Origin: Gammaproteobacteria bacterium
GTDB taxonomy: Bacteria; Pseudomonadota; Gammaproteobacteria; Pseudomonadales; Pseudohongiellaceae
Direction: 5' to 3'
DNA length: 64,000 nucleotides
NCBI GenBank assembly: GCA_030831125.1
Contig: JAURLQ010000013.1
Span: 1-64,000 of the forward strand
Under the pieces are notes generated by a model. The model was given only the letters and a program-made list of their open reading frames with translations. It did not search any database and had not been told where the DNA came from. Of the stretch, positions 26,856-36,077 are shown one piece after another. Position numbers and translations under genes: made by a program. The number at the start of each line of letters is the position of its first letter. The stretch's first letter is position 1.

Positions 26856-27007
26856 TAACTTACCTGATGACAAAAGGGTATGGCACTGGCCAGACTCTGC
26901 GCTTCTTAACGCACGGATTCGTTGACTGACGACAGGGCTTTACATCTTTCTTGTTTTTTTCTTATTTGGGCGGAATGGTCAATTGAAACCAAAGCTGACT
27001 GAAGGGT

Positions 27008-27027
27008 CATTATGCAGAGGCATAATG
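27008..27027. promoter_or_regulatory. 8-bp perfect inverted repeat upstream of macA
   Basis: CATTATGC and GCATAATG arms with an AGAG loop, between grxC and the MacA gene (about 150 bp before the macA start). There is no T-tract on the minus strand, so an operator for the efflux operon is more likely than a terminator, though neither is proven. Confidence 0.4.
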
Positions 27028-27078
27028 TAAGCAATATGAAAAAAACCAACAAGATAGAGGTTTGAATTTGCCCGGAAT

Positions 27079-27324
27079 CTATTGAGGCAGACGCCCTTCC
27101 CTGGCCAGTTGAACAAGATCAGTATAACCACCTATTCCTGTTCCATCGAAGAATATCTGCGGCACTGTATGACGCCCGTTGGCCCGTTGCAGCATTTGCT
27201 GGTATTGCTGCTCATCACTGGTCACATCAAAATCTGTGAATTCATAGCCCAGTTGTTGCAGTAGTGCCTTTGCAGCGCGGCAGTAGCCGCACCAATCCTT
27301 GGTGTAGATTTCAACTTTGGGCAT
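27079..27324 (-). CDS. grxC: Glutaredoxin (GrxC-like)
   Basis: 81 aa, the normal size of GrxC. Active site CGYC at 12-15 in IYTKDWCGYCRAAKALL, cis-Pro motif HTVPQIFFDG, and GGYTDLVQL for glutathione binding. Most GrxC proteins have CPYC; the Gly variant CGYC also occurs in dithiol glutaredoxins. It reduces protein disulfides or glutathione mixed disulfides in the cytoplasm. It sits 24 bp downstream of trpD on the same strand. Confidence 0.93.
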   Translation of the reverse strand: MPKVEIYTKDWCGYCRAAKALLQQLGYEFTDFDVTSDEQQYQQMLQRANGRHTVPQIFFDGTGIGGYTDLVQLAREGRLPQ

Positions 27325-27348
27325 AGAGGGTATAGTCTCTGTTTGAAT

Positions 27349-28374
27349 TCAGGCATTGGTGATAGCAACCAGCTTGTCGAGTACAGCCCTTGCCCGACCA
27401 TCATCAATGGCATTGGCTGCAAGTGACATTCCCTCTTCAAGTGTTGTGGCTTTTTCGGCTATTACCAGTGCTGCTGCAGCACCGAACTGTACGATGTCAC
27501 GATAGGCATCCTGCTTGCCATCCAGCAGATCCTTCAGTCTCTGTGCATTGTATTCGCTGTCACTGCCGCGCAATTCATCCATGTCTGCACGCTTGATGCC
27601 CAGTTCCTGTGCTGAAATTTCCATCTCCGTGACCTCGCTTCCTTTTACTCGACAAACTGTATTGCTACCCAGAGTACTCAGTTCATCCAATCCACCAGCT
27701 CCATGAACAACCCAGGCTTTGTCACAACCCAGCTGTGCAAGTGTTTCTGCAATTGGCCTGACCCACTCGGGAGCATAGACACCCAACAAATATCGACGCA
27801 CACCGGCAGGGTTACACAATGGCCCGAGAATATTGAACATGGTACGCACACCCAACTCTGCCCTGACTGGACCAACATGTCTGAATGACAAATGGTGTCG
27901 TGGTGCAACCATAAAACAGAGATTGGCTTCCTGCAGACTGCGTTCGAGCAGGGCAAAATCAGCATTGAGATTTATTCCCAGCGAGGCCAGCACATCTGCC
28001 ATGCCGGATCTGGATGACACAGCCCTGTTGCCATGTTTGGCAACCGGCACACCGCAGGCTGCAGTGACAAAGGCCGTCGCTGTGCTGATATTCAGTGTAT
28101 GCGAACCATCGCCACCAGTTCCGACGATATCCATGGCATCCAATGGCGCAGAAATCGGCAGGGCCCGCGCACGTATCACACGGGCTGCCGCACTGATTTC
28201 TGTAACCGACTCGCCACGCATGCGCAAGGCTGTCAGGAACGCGGCTATCTGGGCAGGTGTTGCGCCGCCATCCATGATGCTTGCAAAGGCAGCTTCCGCA
28301 GCCTGTGCATCCAGTACATTGCCAGCCATGACGCTGGCGATGTGGGGTTTCAGTGCAACCAGGGCATCAGTCAT
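27349..28374 (-). CDS. trpD: Anthranilate phosphoribosyltransferase
   Basis: 341 aa, full length. It transfers phosphoribose to anthranilate, the second step of tryptophan synthesis. Signature segments: VGTGGDGSHTLNIS (PRPP binding), KHGNRAVSSRSG, and the HH ... RHVGPVRAELGVRTMFNILGPLCNPA block. No trpE, trpG or trpC is adjacent; instead folD lies upstream (17 bp) and grxC downstream, so the trp genes are probably split in this genome. Confidence 0.96.
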   Translation of the reverse strand: MTDALVALKPHIASVMAGNVLDAQAAEAAFASIMDGGATPAQIAAFLTALRMRGESVTEISAAARVIRARALPISAPLDAMDIVGTGGDGSHTLNISTATAFVTAACGVPVAKHGNRAVSSRSGMADVLASLGINLNADFALLERSLQEANLCFMVAPRHHLSFRHVGPVRAELGVRTMFNILGPLCNPAGVRRYLLGVYAPEWVRPIAETLAQLGCDKAWVVHGAGGLDELSTLGSNTVCRVKGSEVTEMEISAQELGIKRADMDELRGSDSEYNAQRLKDLLDGKQDAYRDIVQFGAAAALVIAEKATTLEEGMSLAANAIDDGRARAVLDKLVAITNA

Positions 28375-28391
28375 TCAGATATCCACCAGAT

Positions 28392-29273
28392 TCAGGCGCG
28401 GTTTTTCTGTTCTATGGCCAGCAGGGTATTCTGCATGAGCGATGCTATGGTCATCGGGCCAACACCACCAGGCACTGGTGTAATGAAACTGCATCTGTCT
28501 TTCACGTTATCAAAATCCACATCACCACGCAGTTTGAAACCTTTCGGATCGCTGGCATCGGGCACACGAGTAGTACCCACATCAATCACCACCGCGCCTT
28601 CCTTCACCATGTCTGCAGTCACGAACATGGGTTTGCCTATGGCCACGATCAGGATATCAGCCGAGGCACAGATTTCTTTCATGTTTTTTGTGCGGCTGTG
28701 TACCAGCGTAACTGTTGCATTGCCAGGATTGGTATTGCGCGACATGAGTACACTCATGGGTGTACCCACAATGTTGCTTCGACCCACCACCACACAGTGT
28801 TTACCGCTGGTGTCGATGTTGTTGCGCTTGAGCAGTTCCATGATGCCGTTGGGCGTGGCACTGATATAAGTGGGCAGGCCCAGCAGCATGCGACCAAGGT
28901 TTTCCGGATGGAAGCCGTCTACATCCTTGCGCGGATCTATGGCCATGGTGACCTTGTCTTCATCAATGTGCTTTGGCAGCGGTACCTGCACGATGAAGCC
29001 ATCGATACTGTCGTCCTTGTTCAGTTTGTCGACCACTGCCAAAAGCTCGGCTTCGGTAATGGTGTCGGGATAGGTAAGCAACGTTGAATCAAATCCACAG
29101 CGCTTGCAGGCAAGCACCTTGTTGTTCACATAGGTCATACTGCCGCCATCACTACCCACCAGCACTGCTGCAAGATGTGGTACCTTGCCGCCGGCTGCCT
29201 TGATTGCTTCTACCTTCTCGGAAATTTCCTGCTTGAGTTGTTCGGATGTGGCTTTGCCATCGAGTAATTGCAT
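28392..29273 (-). CDS. folD: Bifunctional methylene-THF dehydrogenase / methenyl-THF cyclohydrolase
   Basis: 293 aa, full length for FolD. Conserved segments: [14 protein letters not shown] (catalytic Tyr/Lys region), [44 protein letters not shown] (NADP-binding loop) and [21 protein letters not shown]. It interconverts 5,10-methylene-, methenyl- and 10-formyl-THF in the cytoplasm. Together with the formate-THF ligase encoded about 5 kb away it gives a complete route from formate to methylene-THF. Likely co-transcribed with trpD. Confidence 0.96.
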   Translation of the reverse strand: MQLLDGKATSEQLKQEISEKVEAIKAAGGKVPHLAAVLVGSDGGSMTYVNNKVLACKRCGFDSTLLTYPDTITEAELLAVVDKLNKDDSIDGFIVQVPLPKHIDEDKVTMAIDPRKDVDGFHPENLGRMLLGLPTYISATPNGIMELLKRNNIDTSGKHCVVVGRSNIVGTPMSVLMSRNTNPGNATVTLVHSRTKNMKEICASADILIVAIGKPMFVTADMVKEGAVVIDVGTTRVPDASDPKGFKLRGDVDFDNVKDRCSFITPVPGGVGPMTIASLMQNTLLAIEQKNRA

Positions 29274-29413
29274 GCGGGCCTCTACTGCTGTGGTGTAAGA
29301 AAGGGGGGCATTCTACCGGACTTGGGACGGGTTGTGGACAGTGCTTTACCCCTACGAAGTATTCAGGATAGACCTTCAAGGACAACAAATATCCGGATTA
29401 ATGAACTTGCCAC

Positions 29414-29476
29414 TTCGACACGCCGTAAACCCGTCCCTGGGGGCTCGACTGCGGCATCCCTGCCGCAGACGGTCTC
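29414..29476 (+). repeat. Double-hairpin intergenic element, copy 1 (no insert)
   Basis: 63-bp element running TTCGACACGCCGTAAACC ... TGGGGGCTCGACTGCGGC-ATCCC-TGCCGCAGACGGTCTC. The second hairpin is a perfect CTGCGGCA/TGCCGCAG stem with TCCC loop. It is the minimal form of the family whose other copies carry inserts in the loops (33784-33998, 36078-36219). It lies between folD and the DsbD-like gene. Confidence 0.85.
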
Positions 29477-29538
29477 AGTTTCAATTTCATTTATCCGGAT
29501 TTCAGATCCCGGGAGAATTCCAGGAAAACAGTTATCAA

Positions 29539-31683
29539 TCAGATCCTTTCCAGCGCATCCAGCACGATGTTTTCAGTCAGGATCTGCGGCAGTACTTCTG
29601 CCGGTTTGGAGGGGTCTGCAGGAAACATCAGATAAAGCGGCACGCCGCTGGTCTCGTATTCCCTGAGTACTGCGGTGATGGCCGGATCATTGTTGGTCCA
29701 GTCACCCTTGAGATAGGTTACCCCTTTTTCTGCCAATGCAGCTGTAATCCTGTCTGAACCGAGCGCCACGCTTTCATTGACCAGACAGGTAATGCACCAG
29801 GCCGCTGTCATGTTCACAAAAACCGGTTTGCCGTCTGATCTCAATGCTGCCAGCCGCTCGGTTGAATACGGCTCATAATTTTCCTCACCTGATATTGCTA
29901 CCACACTGCCAGTTGTGGATTGCAACAAGGGAGAAAAGAGCACACTGCCGGCTGCCAACGTGGACACCAGCACCAGCACCATTCGGAGCTGCTGCATGGT
30001 GCCCATGCTGCTGTGCCTGTGCTGCCAGAGCCAGCATGCAAAGGCCAGCAACACACATCCTGCCACAACCATTGCCATGGCGGTTTCACCCCCCTGCTGC
30101 CCCAGCACCCACAGCAACCATACTGCGGTCAGATACAGGGGAAAGGCCAGGAACTGGCGGAAGGTCAGCATCCAGGCGCCCGGCCTTGGCATGACGCGGG
30201 CAAGATTCGGCATGAAGGAAAGGACCAGAAATGGCAGCGCCATTCCGAAGCCCAATGCAAGAAATACTGTCAAGGCAACAGGAGCACTCTGTGTAAAAGC
30301 AAAGCCAAGTGCTGCCCCCATGAATGGGGCTGTGCAGGGGCTGGCAACCACACTGGCGAGTACACCTGTGAAAAATGAACCGCTGTAGCCTTCCTTTTCC
30401 TGCAATCTGGAACCGACGCCCATCAGGGAGGCACCAAATTCCACAACGCCCGACATGGACAGGCCCATGACAAAGAACAGGAACACAAGCGCCCCGACAA
30501 ACCAGGGTTTCTGCAACTGGAAACCCCAGCCGATGGCTGCACCACCTGCCTGTAATGCGAGCAACACTGATGCCAGCGCCAGAAAAGACAGCATCACGCC
30601 TGCGGCATAGGCAACACCATGCAGTCTCTGTTGTTTGATATGGCCCTGACTGGATGATGCAAGGTGGAGTACTTTCAGAGACAGTACCGGAAATACACAG
30701 GGCATGAGATTGAGAATGAGACCACCCAGCAAGGCAAACAGGAACACGCTGCCCAACGAAAGATCAGTCACAAATGAAGTGCCTGCATTGCCATTGTCTG
30801 CTGCAGACAGGAGCCCGCCAAAGACAGCCATATCAACACCGGCATGCTCGGCTTCCACCTGATAGGCAATTTCCCTGCCTTCTGTGGTGACCAGCAGCAG
30901 TCCACCCACCCTTTCAGGCACATCTCTTTCAACGCGTCTGTGCCAGGCTTGGTTCAATTGCAGGGATGACAACTGGGTGGTGATGTTCTGGTCAGCCTTG
31001 TAGTCCAGTATCCGGTGCTGGTCGGGAATAAACGCTATTGAATCGGCGTTCTCGAATATGTTTTCAGTTGCCTGCACAAGCAGCCTGACTTCTCCTTCGG
31101 CAAGGGAGAATGTAGAGGTGAGTTCAATATCGTCTCGGGGCTGGCTGGATCTGGTGTCTGAGAAACCATAGGCCATGGCTTCGTTGAGTGGTGCACTGCC
31201 ATTTTGTACTGGCACTTCTAGTGTGAGACTCGCTCCACTGGGTATGCAGATGTCCTCACACTCGAGCCACTGGACATCTGCACTGATGCCCAATTCACTG
31301 GCGGCAAATTCGGCCGGCATATACAGCGGTGTCAACAGAAAGACTTCACCGGTATAACCGAAATCCACAAGGTCGGCCGGCAAATCAAAACGTTCCGGTG
31401 TGGGCCACACCATCTCACCTGATGTCACTCCTTCGGGGAGTTGCCATGTGATTTCTGTCGGCTTGCCGGCATCACCGGGATTTACCCAGTAGGTGTGCCA
31501 GTGTTCCGCATGATCCAGACGCAGGGCTACCCAGAGTGTTTCACCCGGCACAGCTGAAAGGGTTTCCGGCACCAGCTCTGCATCGACATGCTCCCCTTCC
31601 ACTGTCTGGGCATGCAGGGGCATGGCTGCAAGCCAAGTGACAGCTGCACATTGCAAGATCCTGTTAACCACTGTGTTCATCAA
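29539..31683 (-). CDS. DsbD/ScsB-like membrane thiol:disulfide interchange protein
   Basis: 714 aa. A signal peptide (AAVTWLAAMPLHA) precedes a periplasmic N-terminal domain with a Cys pair in LECEDICIPSG. A CcdA-like membrane domain of about eight helices follows, with the two conserved half-motifs PCVFPVLSLKVL and ASPCTAPFMGAAL. A C-terminal thioredoxin-like domain has CITC at 630-633. This is the three-module DsbD arrangement, closer to the ScsB/'protein-disulfide reductase DsbD family' group than to E. coli DsbD because of the N-terminal domain. It would pass electrons from cytoplasmic thioredoxin to periplasmic thiols, useful for the many c-type cytochromes here. Confidence 0.88.
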   Translation of the reverse strand: MMNTVVNRILQCAAVTWLAAMPLHAQTVEGEHVDAELVPETLSAVPGETLWVALRLDHAEHWHTYWVNPGDAGKPTEITWQLPEGVTSGEMVWPTPERFDLPADLVDFGYTGEVFLLTPLYMPAEFAASELGISADVQWLECEDICIPSGASLTLEVPVQNGSAPLNEAMAYGFSDTRSSQPRDDIELTSTFSLAEGEVRLLVQATENIFENADSIAFIPDQHRILDYKADQNITTQLSSLQLNQAWHRRVERDVPERVGGLLLVTTEGREIAYQVEAEHAGVDMAVFGGLLSAADNGNAGTSFVTDLSLGSVFLFALLGGLILNLMPCVFPVLSLKVLHLASSSQGHIKQQRLHGVAYAAGVMLSFLALASVLLALQAGGAAIGWGFQLQKPWFVGALVFLFFVMGLSMSGVVEFGASLMGVGSRLQEKEGYSGSFFTGVLASVVASPCTAPFMGAALGFAFTQSAPVALTVFLALGFGMALPFLVLSFMPNLARVMPRPGAWMLTFRQFLAFPLYLTAVWLLWVLGQQGGETAMAMVVAGCVLLAFACWLWQHRHSSMGTMQQLRMVLVLVSTLAAGSVLFSPLLQSTTGSVVAISGEENYEPYSTERLAALRSDGKPVFVNMTAAWCITCLVNESVALGSDRITAALAEKGVTYLKGDWTNNDPAITAVLREYETSGVPLYLMFPADPSKPAEVLPQILTENIVLDALERI

Positions 31684-31696
31684 ACGATCCTGTTGT

Positions 31697-32389
31697 CTAT
31701 TCTGTCAGCCAGTCGACCAGCAGTGCTGTCACTGCATCAGGCTGTTCCATTGTGCACATGTGACCTGCATCCGGTATTACTTTGAGTACAGCATTCTTGA
31801 TACCCTGCAGCATTGCCTCATGCTGGCTTACCGGGCTCCAGCTGTCGGCTTCACCACAAAGCAGCCATGCCTTGTGGCTGATCATTGCCATTATCGGTGT
31901 CTGGTCTTCCCTGCCCAGCAATGCTGTCACCTGTCCTTCGTAGTCGGCAACGCTATTGCGCATGATCATCTCACTGATCTTTCTGATCAACGCTGTATTG
32001 CCATGGTTCGCCGGATGCAGCATGGGCAGGATCCATGCGTCTGCAACAGCCTGAAGGCCCCTGCGATGCGCAGCATCCAGCAGGACCTGCCGCTTGGCAG
32101 CCTCCCCCGGCTGCACAGGATGTACACCTGTATCCATGACCGCAAAACGATCAATTCTATTCCCTGCCAGCGCCAACAGTTCAAAGGCAACACGCCCGCC
32201 CATGGAGTGACCCACGACAGAAAAGCGCTCTGGTGCGTCAGCAAGCACAGATTCAGCCATTGCCTTCAGTGAACTGAAGCCCCTGAAAACGGGAATTCGT
32301 ACTTCGGCATGTTCACTCAGTCCAGGCACCTGGGCTTCCCAAACCGCCTCGTCACACATCAGACCAGGCAGCAGATAAAGGACACTCAT
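31697..32389 (-). CDS. Alpha/beta hydrolase
   Basis: 230 aa, cytoplasmic (no signal). Catalytic triad visible: Ser in VVGHSMGGRVA, Asp in LLCGEADSWSPV, His in PDAGHMCTMEQP. The N-terminal LLPGLMCDEAVW supplies the oxyanion region. The sequence resembles small MhpC/BioH-like esterases, but the substrate is unknown. Its first codons overlap the stop of the upstream monoheme protein gene by 4 bp, and the DsbD-like gene follows after 13 bp, so the three may form an operon. Confidence 0.87.
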   Translation of the reverse strand: MSVLYLLPGLMCDEAVWEAQVPGLSEHAEVRIPVFRGFSSLKAMAESVLADAPERFSVVGHSMGGRVAFELLALAGNRIDRFAVMDTGVHPVQPGEAAKRQVLLDAAHRRGLQAVADAWILPMLHPANHGNTALIRKISEMIMRNSVADYEGQVTALLGREDQTPIMAMISHKAWLLCGEADSWSPVSQHEAMLQGIKNAVLKVIPDAGHMCTMEQPDAVTALLVDWLTE

Positions 32390-33642
32390 TGCAGGATTTC
32401 CGGCCTGGTCTCTCGCAGGATGGCCAGGGTAACACTGCGCAGATCACTGTTCAGTGCCGGATAGTTTGTCGTCTCTCCCTGGAGTTCCCTTCTGATCTGG
32501 GTAAACAGGTAATCCTTGACCTGCGGCAGCAGCCCGTCAACCGCTGGAGAATACACCAGATAACTCAAGGGATAGCGGAAAGTGCGGGTCTGCAAATCGA
32601 ATTCACGCAGGGATCTGCCCTGAGAGTCGAATGGCCCAAGCTGTTCAAAATATTCCCTGTATCCTGACGTGCCGCTGACAGGTTCAGCAATTTCGGCTTC
32701 ATGCGCCATGAACATGGAATCCAGAACAGGCCTTGTCAGCGTCTCCAGTTTCTCTTCGTCAAGCTGGTCATTCCCCTGCAGCGCTGTGCGGCTTTCGAAG
32801 TTGAGCCTTGTAAGCCTGTTCTGCAGTTCTACCTGGTGTTCCAGTACCAGCAAGGCAACAATGTCACTGGTGTTAGCCAACCGGGGTCCAGGGGGAACCA
32901 AACCCTGCAGGTCAGGTTTGTTGCCATTGGCCGCAAGGTCCAGATTCTGCAACATGCTGGCACTGCTGATAATGAGATTACCCATGGTTTCCAGATTTCC
33001 GGTGTGACCGGTGACATACCAGCCCCCCCATCGTCTCTTCAATGGTGTGGATGTATCGGTCATTTCACTGATTTCATGTGAAATTATGCTTCCATCCGTA
33101 CCTGCCAGCACCGAGCTGAGCATGAACCGTGGTACGCCTCCACCTGTCATGGAATAGGAATCATGGCAGCGAAGGCAACGTCCCAGTTCCTGTTCTGCCG
33201 ACACTTCGGCATCAGGCTGCTGGGAGAAATCGAAGAAAACCGGACCCAGCTGCGGGTCCATCGCGCCGATTTCAAGCGTTGAACTGCCAGGCACGAAGCC
33301 GACATATACTTCATCGTTGAAAAACAGGGAGCGGGGATTTTCCGGCGTGATGAAGCGCTGTTTCAGGCTGGTTTTGGAAAACACCAGCACCTGACTTGCC
33401 GGATTGATATCCAGCACATCAAGCAGAGCAGCCAGATAACCGGACCCGTCTTCATTGTATTCCAGTGTCAGAGTACCCGTTTCAAGCTGTTCCAGTACCT
33501 CTGTGAACTGGTTGTCGGGAGCTACCTTGCCATAGCCGATTGCAGGATATTCGATCTCGTAACGTAATTGGGCATGCGCCGCCTGAAGCGGCAACAACAT
33601 GACCAGCAAGGCCAGAATCAGCTGCCTTTCGGAATGTCTCAT
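32386..33642 (-). CDS. Exported monoheme c-type protein of unknown family
   Basis: 418 aa with signal peptide (LILALLVMLLPLQAAHA-QL). A single heme motif, CLRCHDS, lies near the middle; the remainder has no domain I recognise. Some conserved-looking segments are PENPRSLFFNDEVYVGFVPGS, RRWGGWYVTGHTG and LVYSPAVDGLL. It is probably periplasmic. A distal Met ligand cannot be assigned. It is the first gene of an apparent operon with the alpha/beta hydrolase (4-bp overlap) and the DsbD-like gene, which would help to keep heme-site cysteines reduced; that link is an inference. Confidence 0.7.
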   Translation of the reverse strand: MRHSERQLILALLVMLLPLQAAHAQLRYEIEYPAIGYGKVAPDNQFTEVLEQLETGTLTLEYNEDGSGYLAALLDVLDINPASQVLVFSKTSLKQRFITPENPRSLFFNDEVYVGFVPGSSTLEIGAMDPQLGPVFFDFSQQPDAEVSAEQELGRCLRCHDSYSMTGGGVPRFMLSSVLAGTDGSIISHEISEMTDTSTPLKRRWGGWYVTGHTGNLETMGNLIISSASMLQNLDLAANGNKPDLQGLVPPGPRLANTSDIVALLVLEHQVELQNRLTRLNFESRTALQGNDQLDEEKLETLTRPVLDSMFMAHEAEIAEPVSGTSGYREYFEQLGPFDSQGRSLREFDLQTRTFRYPLSYLVYSPAVDGLLPQVKDYLFTQIRRELQGETTNYPALNSDLRSVTLAILRETRPEILQ

Positions 33643-33801
33643 CTCTTCTTCCTGTCTGGATTACCTTGAATCTTCATCATGACGGCAATTTTCCCATAAA
33701 TAACCACTTCCTGCCTCCGTTAACGGAAGTGTCCCGGTTTGATTAGATAATTATGGCAATACGCACCTTTCAGTTGGTAGCTGTTCGACACGCCGTAAAC
33801 C

Positions 33802-33879
33802 AGATCCAGCCATCCGGTATAGCCGAATGTCGCTCTGCCTCACGCAAAGCATTGCTTTGCATACGTTCGGCTCCCCCCA
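33802..33879 (+). repeat. Nested insert A
   Basis: 78-bp structured segment in the first loop of copy 2. It shares CCAGCCATCCG ... TATAGC ... TGTCG and a GCAAAGC/GCTTTGC hairpin with inserts B and 3, and has an outer pair AGCCGAA/TTCGGCT. It ends CCCCCA immediately before TG of the host element, as insert 3 ends CCCA. Confidence 0.75.
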
Positions 33880-33897
33880 TGGGGGCTCGACTGCGGC

Positions 33898-33982
33898 CCG
33901 CAAGAGGGCCCAGCCACCCGCAAATTCGGGTGTCGTTCCACAATGCTGCAAGCTACGCTTGCAGTACGCATTGCTCCAACCC
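33898..33982 (+). repeat. Nested insert B
   Basis: 85-bp segment in the second loop of copy 2, aligning end to end with the 85-bp insert of copy 3. Two hairpins are visible: ACCCG/CGGGT, and CAATGC-TGCAAGC/GCTTGCA-GTAC-GCATTG. Confidence 0.8.
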
Positions 33983-34242
33983 TGCCGCAAACGGTCCCGG
34001 ATCCACCAACTAAGACACTTCCTGCCGAACCGGGCGGTTTTCCTCTTACAGCAAATTTGCTAGACTGCCGCGCCTTTGACAGGAACCCACCCGGAATGCA
34101 CTGACAGCAACAGCATACAGTCCTTGCCGCGTTTTCCTCCCCGAATTTGGCTTGTTAACGTAATTGGCTATATAAACCGGTTTTCTGCGGAAAACCTGCC
34201 GTAACCCACAGCATCAAAGAGACCAGAGAGGTAGTGCTTGCC

Positions 34243-35916
34243 ATGACCCAGATGTCAGATATTGAAATTGCCCAGGCTGCAACAGCCCAACCCATCCAGG
34301 ATATCGGCGCCAAGCTGGCTATACCTGCAGATGCCCTGCTGCCTTACGGACCAACCAAAGCCAAGATTGACTACGGCTTTATCCAGAAACAGCAAAGCAA
34401 TCCCAATGGCAAGCTGATCCTCGTTACCGCCATATCTCCAACACCGGCAGGCGAAGGCAAGACCACAACCACTGTCGGCCTTGGCGACGCGCTTGCACGC
34501 ATAGGCAAAAAAACAGCCATCTGTCTGCGCGAACCCAGCCTTGGTCCCTGCTTCGGCATGAAAGGCGGTGCCGCTGGTGGCGGATATGCACAGGTAATTC
34601 CAATGGAGGATATCAACCTGCATTTTACCGGTGACTTCCATGCCATTGGCGCTGCGCACAACCTGTTGTCTGCGATGGTAGACAACCATATTTACTGGTC
34701 AAACAGCCTGGAAATAGACACGCGTCGCATCAGTTGGCGCCGTGTTGTAGACATGAATGACCGTTCACTGCGCGACATAGCACTGGCTCTTGGCGGCCCG
34801 GGTAACGGCTTTCCGCGTCAGGGCGGGTTTGACATTACCGTTGCATCAGAAGTAATGGCAATTTTCTGTCTTGCCACCGACATCAGCGATCTGCGTCGCA
34901 GACTCGCCAATATCGTGATCGGCACAACCCGCGATGGTACCCCGATTACCTGCAAACAGATCAATGCGGACGGTGCAATGACTGCTCTGCTCAAGGATGC
35001 CCTGCTGCCGAACCTGGTACAGACGCTTGAAGGCACCCCGGCATTCATTCATGGCGGACCCTTTGCGAACATCGCACACGGCTGCAACTCGGCCATGGCA
35101 ACAACCACAGCACTCAAACTGGCAGACTATGTGGTAACAGAAGCCGGCTTCGGTGCCGATCTGGGTGCCGAGAAATTCCTCGACATCAAATGTCGAAAAA
35201 CCGGCCTCAAGCCAGATGCTGTCACCATTGTAGCAACTGTCCGAGCCCTGAAAATGCACGGTGGTGTGCCGAAGGACCAGCTCAAGGGTGAAAATGTTGA
35301 TGCCCTGAAAAAAGGCTTCAGGAATCTTGAACGTCACCTGCAGAACATCGCCAAATACGGCGTGCCCTCGATAGTTGCAATCAACCGTTTCATCCAGGAT
35401 ACACCGGCTGAAATCGAAACCCTGCGTGAGCTGTGCTCTGCAATGGGTGTAAAAGTGATTGAATGTACTCACTGGGCTGATGGCAGTGCCGGTACTGAAG
35501 CCCTGGCAAAGGAAGTGGTCAACATCATCGAAAACACTCCCGGCAACTTCAAGTACCTGTACGAAGACAGCGCCACGCTTTGGGAAAAAACCCGGACTAT
35601 CGCCCGCGAAATCTATCGCGCCAGCGACATCACTGCAGACAGCAAGGTGCGCAAGCAATTCGAAGATTTCCAGAAACTCTATGGCAATTTCCCGATCTGC
35701 ATGGCGAAAACCCAGTACAGCTTCTCCACTGATCCATCACTGATGGGCGCACCGGAAAATCATTCCGTTAACATCCGTGAACTGCGCCTCTCTGCAGGTG
35801 CCGAGTTCATCGTGGCAGTTTGCGGTGACATCATGATCATGCCCGGCCTCCCGCGTGTACCGGCAGCCGAAAACATCTTCGTCAATGAAGCGGGCCAGGT
35901 AGAAGGTCTGTTCTGA
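34243..35916 (+). CDS. fhs: Formate-tetrahydrofolate ligase
   Basis: About 557 aa, full length. P-loop [14 protein letters not shown] near residue 65, [23 protein letters not shown], the [16 protein letters not shown] segment and the C-terminal [13 protein letters not shown] block are characteristic of Fhs. It makes 10-formyl-THF from formate, ATP and THF. I prefer the ATG at 34243, 11 bp after GAGAGG; GTG at 34234 and ATG at 34252 are alternatives. The gene stands alone, ends in a strong terminator and is flanked on both sides by inserted copies of the composite repeat in the same orientation. Confidence 0.96.
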   Translation: MTQMSDIEIAQAATAQPIQDIGAKLAIPADALLPYGPTKAKIDYGFIQKQQSNPNGKLILVTAISPTPAGEGKTTTTVGLGDALARIGKKTAICLREPSLGPCFGMKGGAAGGGYAQVIPMEDINLHFTGDFHAIGAAHNLLSAMVDNHIYWSNSLEIDTRRISWRRVVDMNDRSLRDIALALGGPGNGFPRQGGFDITVASEVMAIFCLATDISDLRRRLANIVIGTTRDGTPITCKQINADGAMTALLKDALLPNLVQTLEGTPAFIHGGPFANIAHGCNSAMATTTALKLADYVVTEAGFGADLGAEKFLDIKCRKTGLKPDAVTIVATVRALKMHGGVPKDQLKGENVDALKKGFRNLERHLQNIAKYGVPSIVAINRFIQDTPAEIETLRELCSAMGVKVIECTHWADGSAGTEALAKEVVNIIENTPGNFKYLYEDSATLWEKTRTIAREIYRASDITADSKVRKQFEDFQKLYGNFPICMAKTQYSFSTDPSLMGAPENHSVNIRELRLSAGAEFIVAVCGDIMIMPGLPRVPAAENIFVNEAGQVEGLF

Positions 35917-35938
35917 TCTGACCCTCGCAGTTGCAAAG

Positions 35939-35975
35939 AACTGCAGTACGGGAAACCGCACTGCAGTTTTTTTTT
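35939..35975 (+). terminator. Intrinsic terminator after fhs
   Basis: Nine-bp stem AACTGCAGT/ACTGCAGTT with an inner CGG-GAAA-CCG hairpin, followed by nine T residues (35967-35975). It begins 22 bp after the fhs stop. Confidence 0.92.
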
Positions 35976-36077
35976 GCAGGCTGCAGCTTGTTAGCAAGTT
36001 GCCAGGCATTGAACATGGAGTTGATGTCCTGCAGGACTTGATATCAGTTGGAATCACGAATTCCTGTAGTTGTTACG

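Larger units (their letters stand above)
33784..33998 (+). repeat. Double-hairpin intergenic element, copy 2, with two nested inserts
   Basis: Shares the copy 1 framework (TTCGACACGCCGTAAACC, TGGGGGCTCGACTGCGGC, TGCCGCA, ACGGTCCC), but both loops are replaced by inserts: insert A (33802-33879, 78 bp) between AAACC and TGGGGG, and insert B (33898-33982, 85 bp) between GACTGCGGC and TGCCGCA. The two inserts are related to each other and to the insert of copy 3. It lies upstream of the formate-THF ligase gene. Confidence 0.85.
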
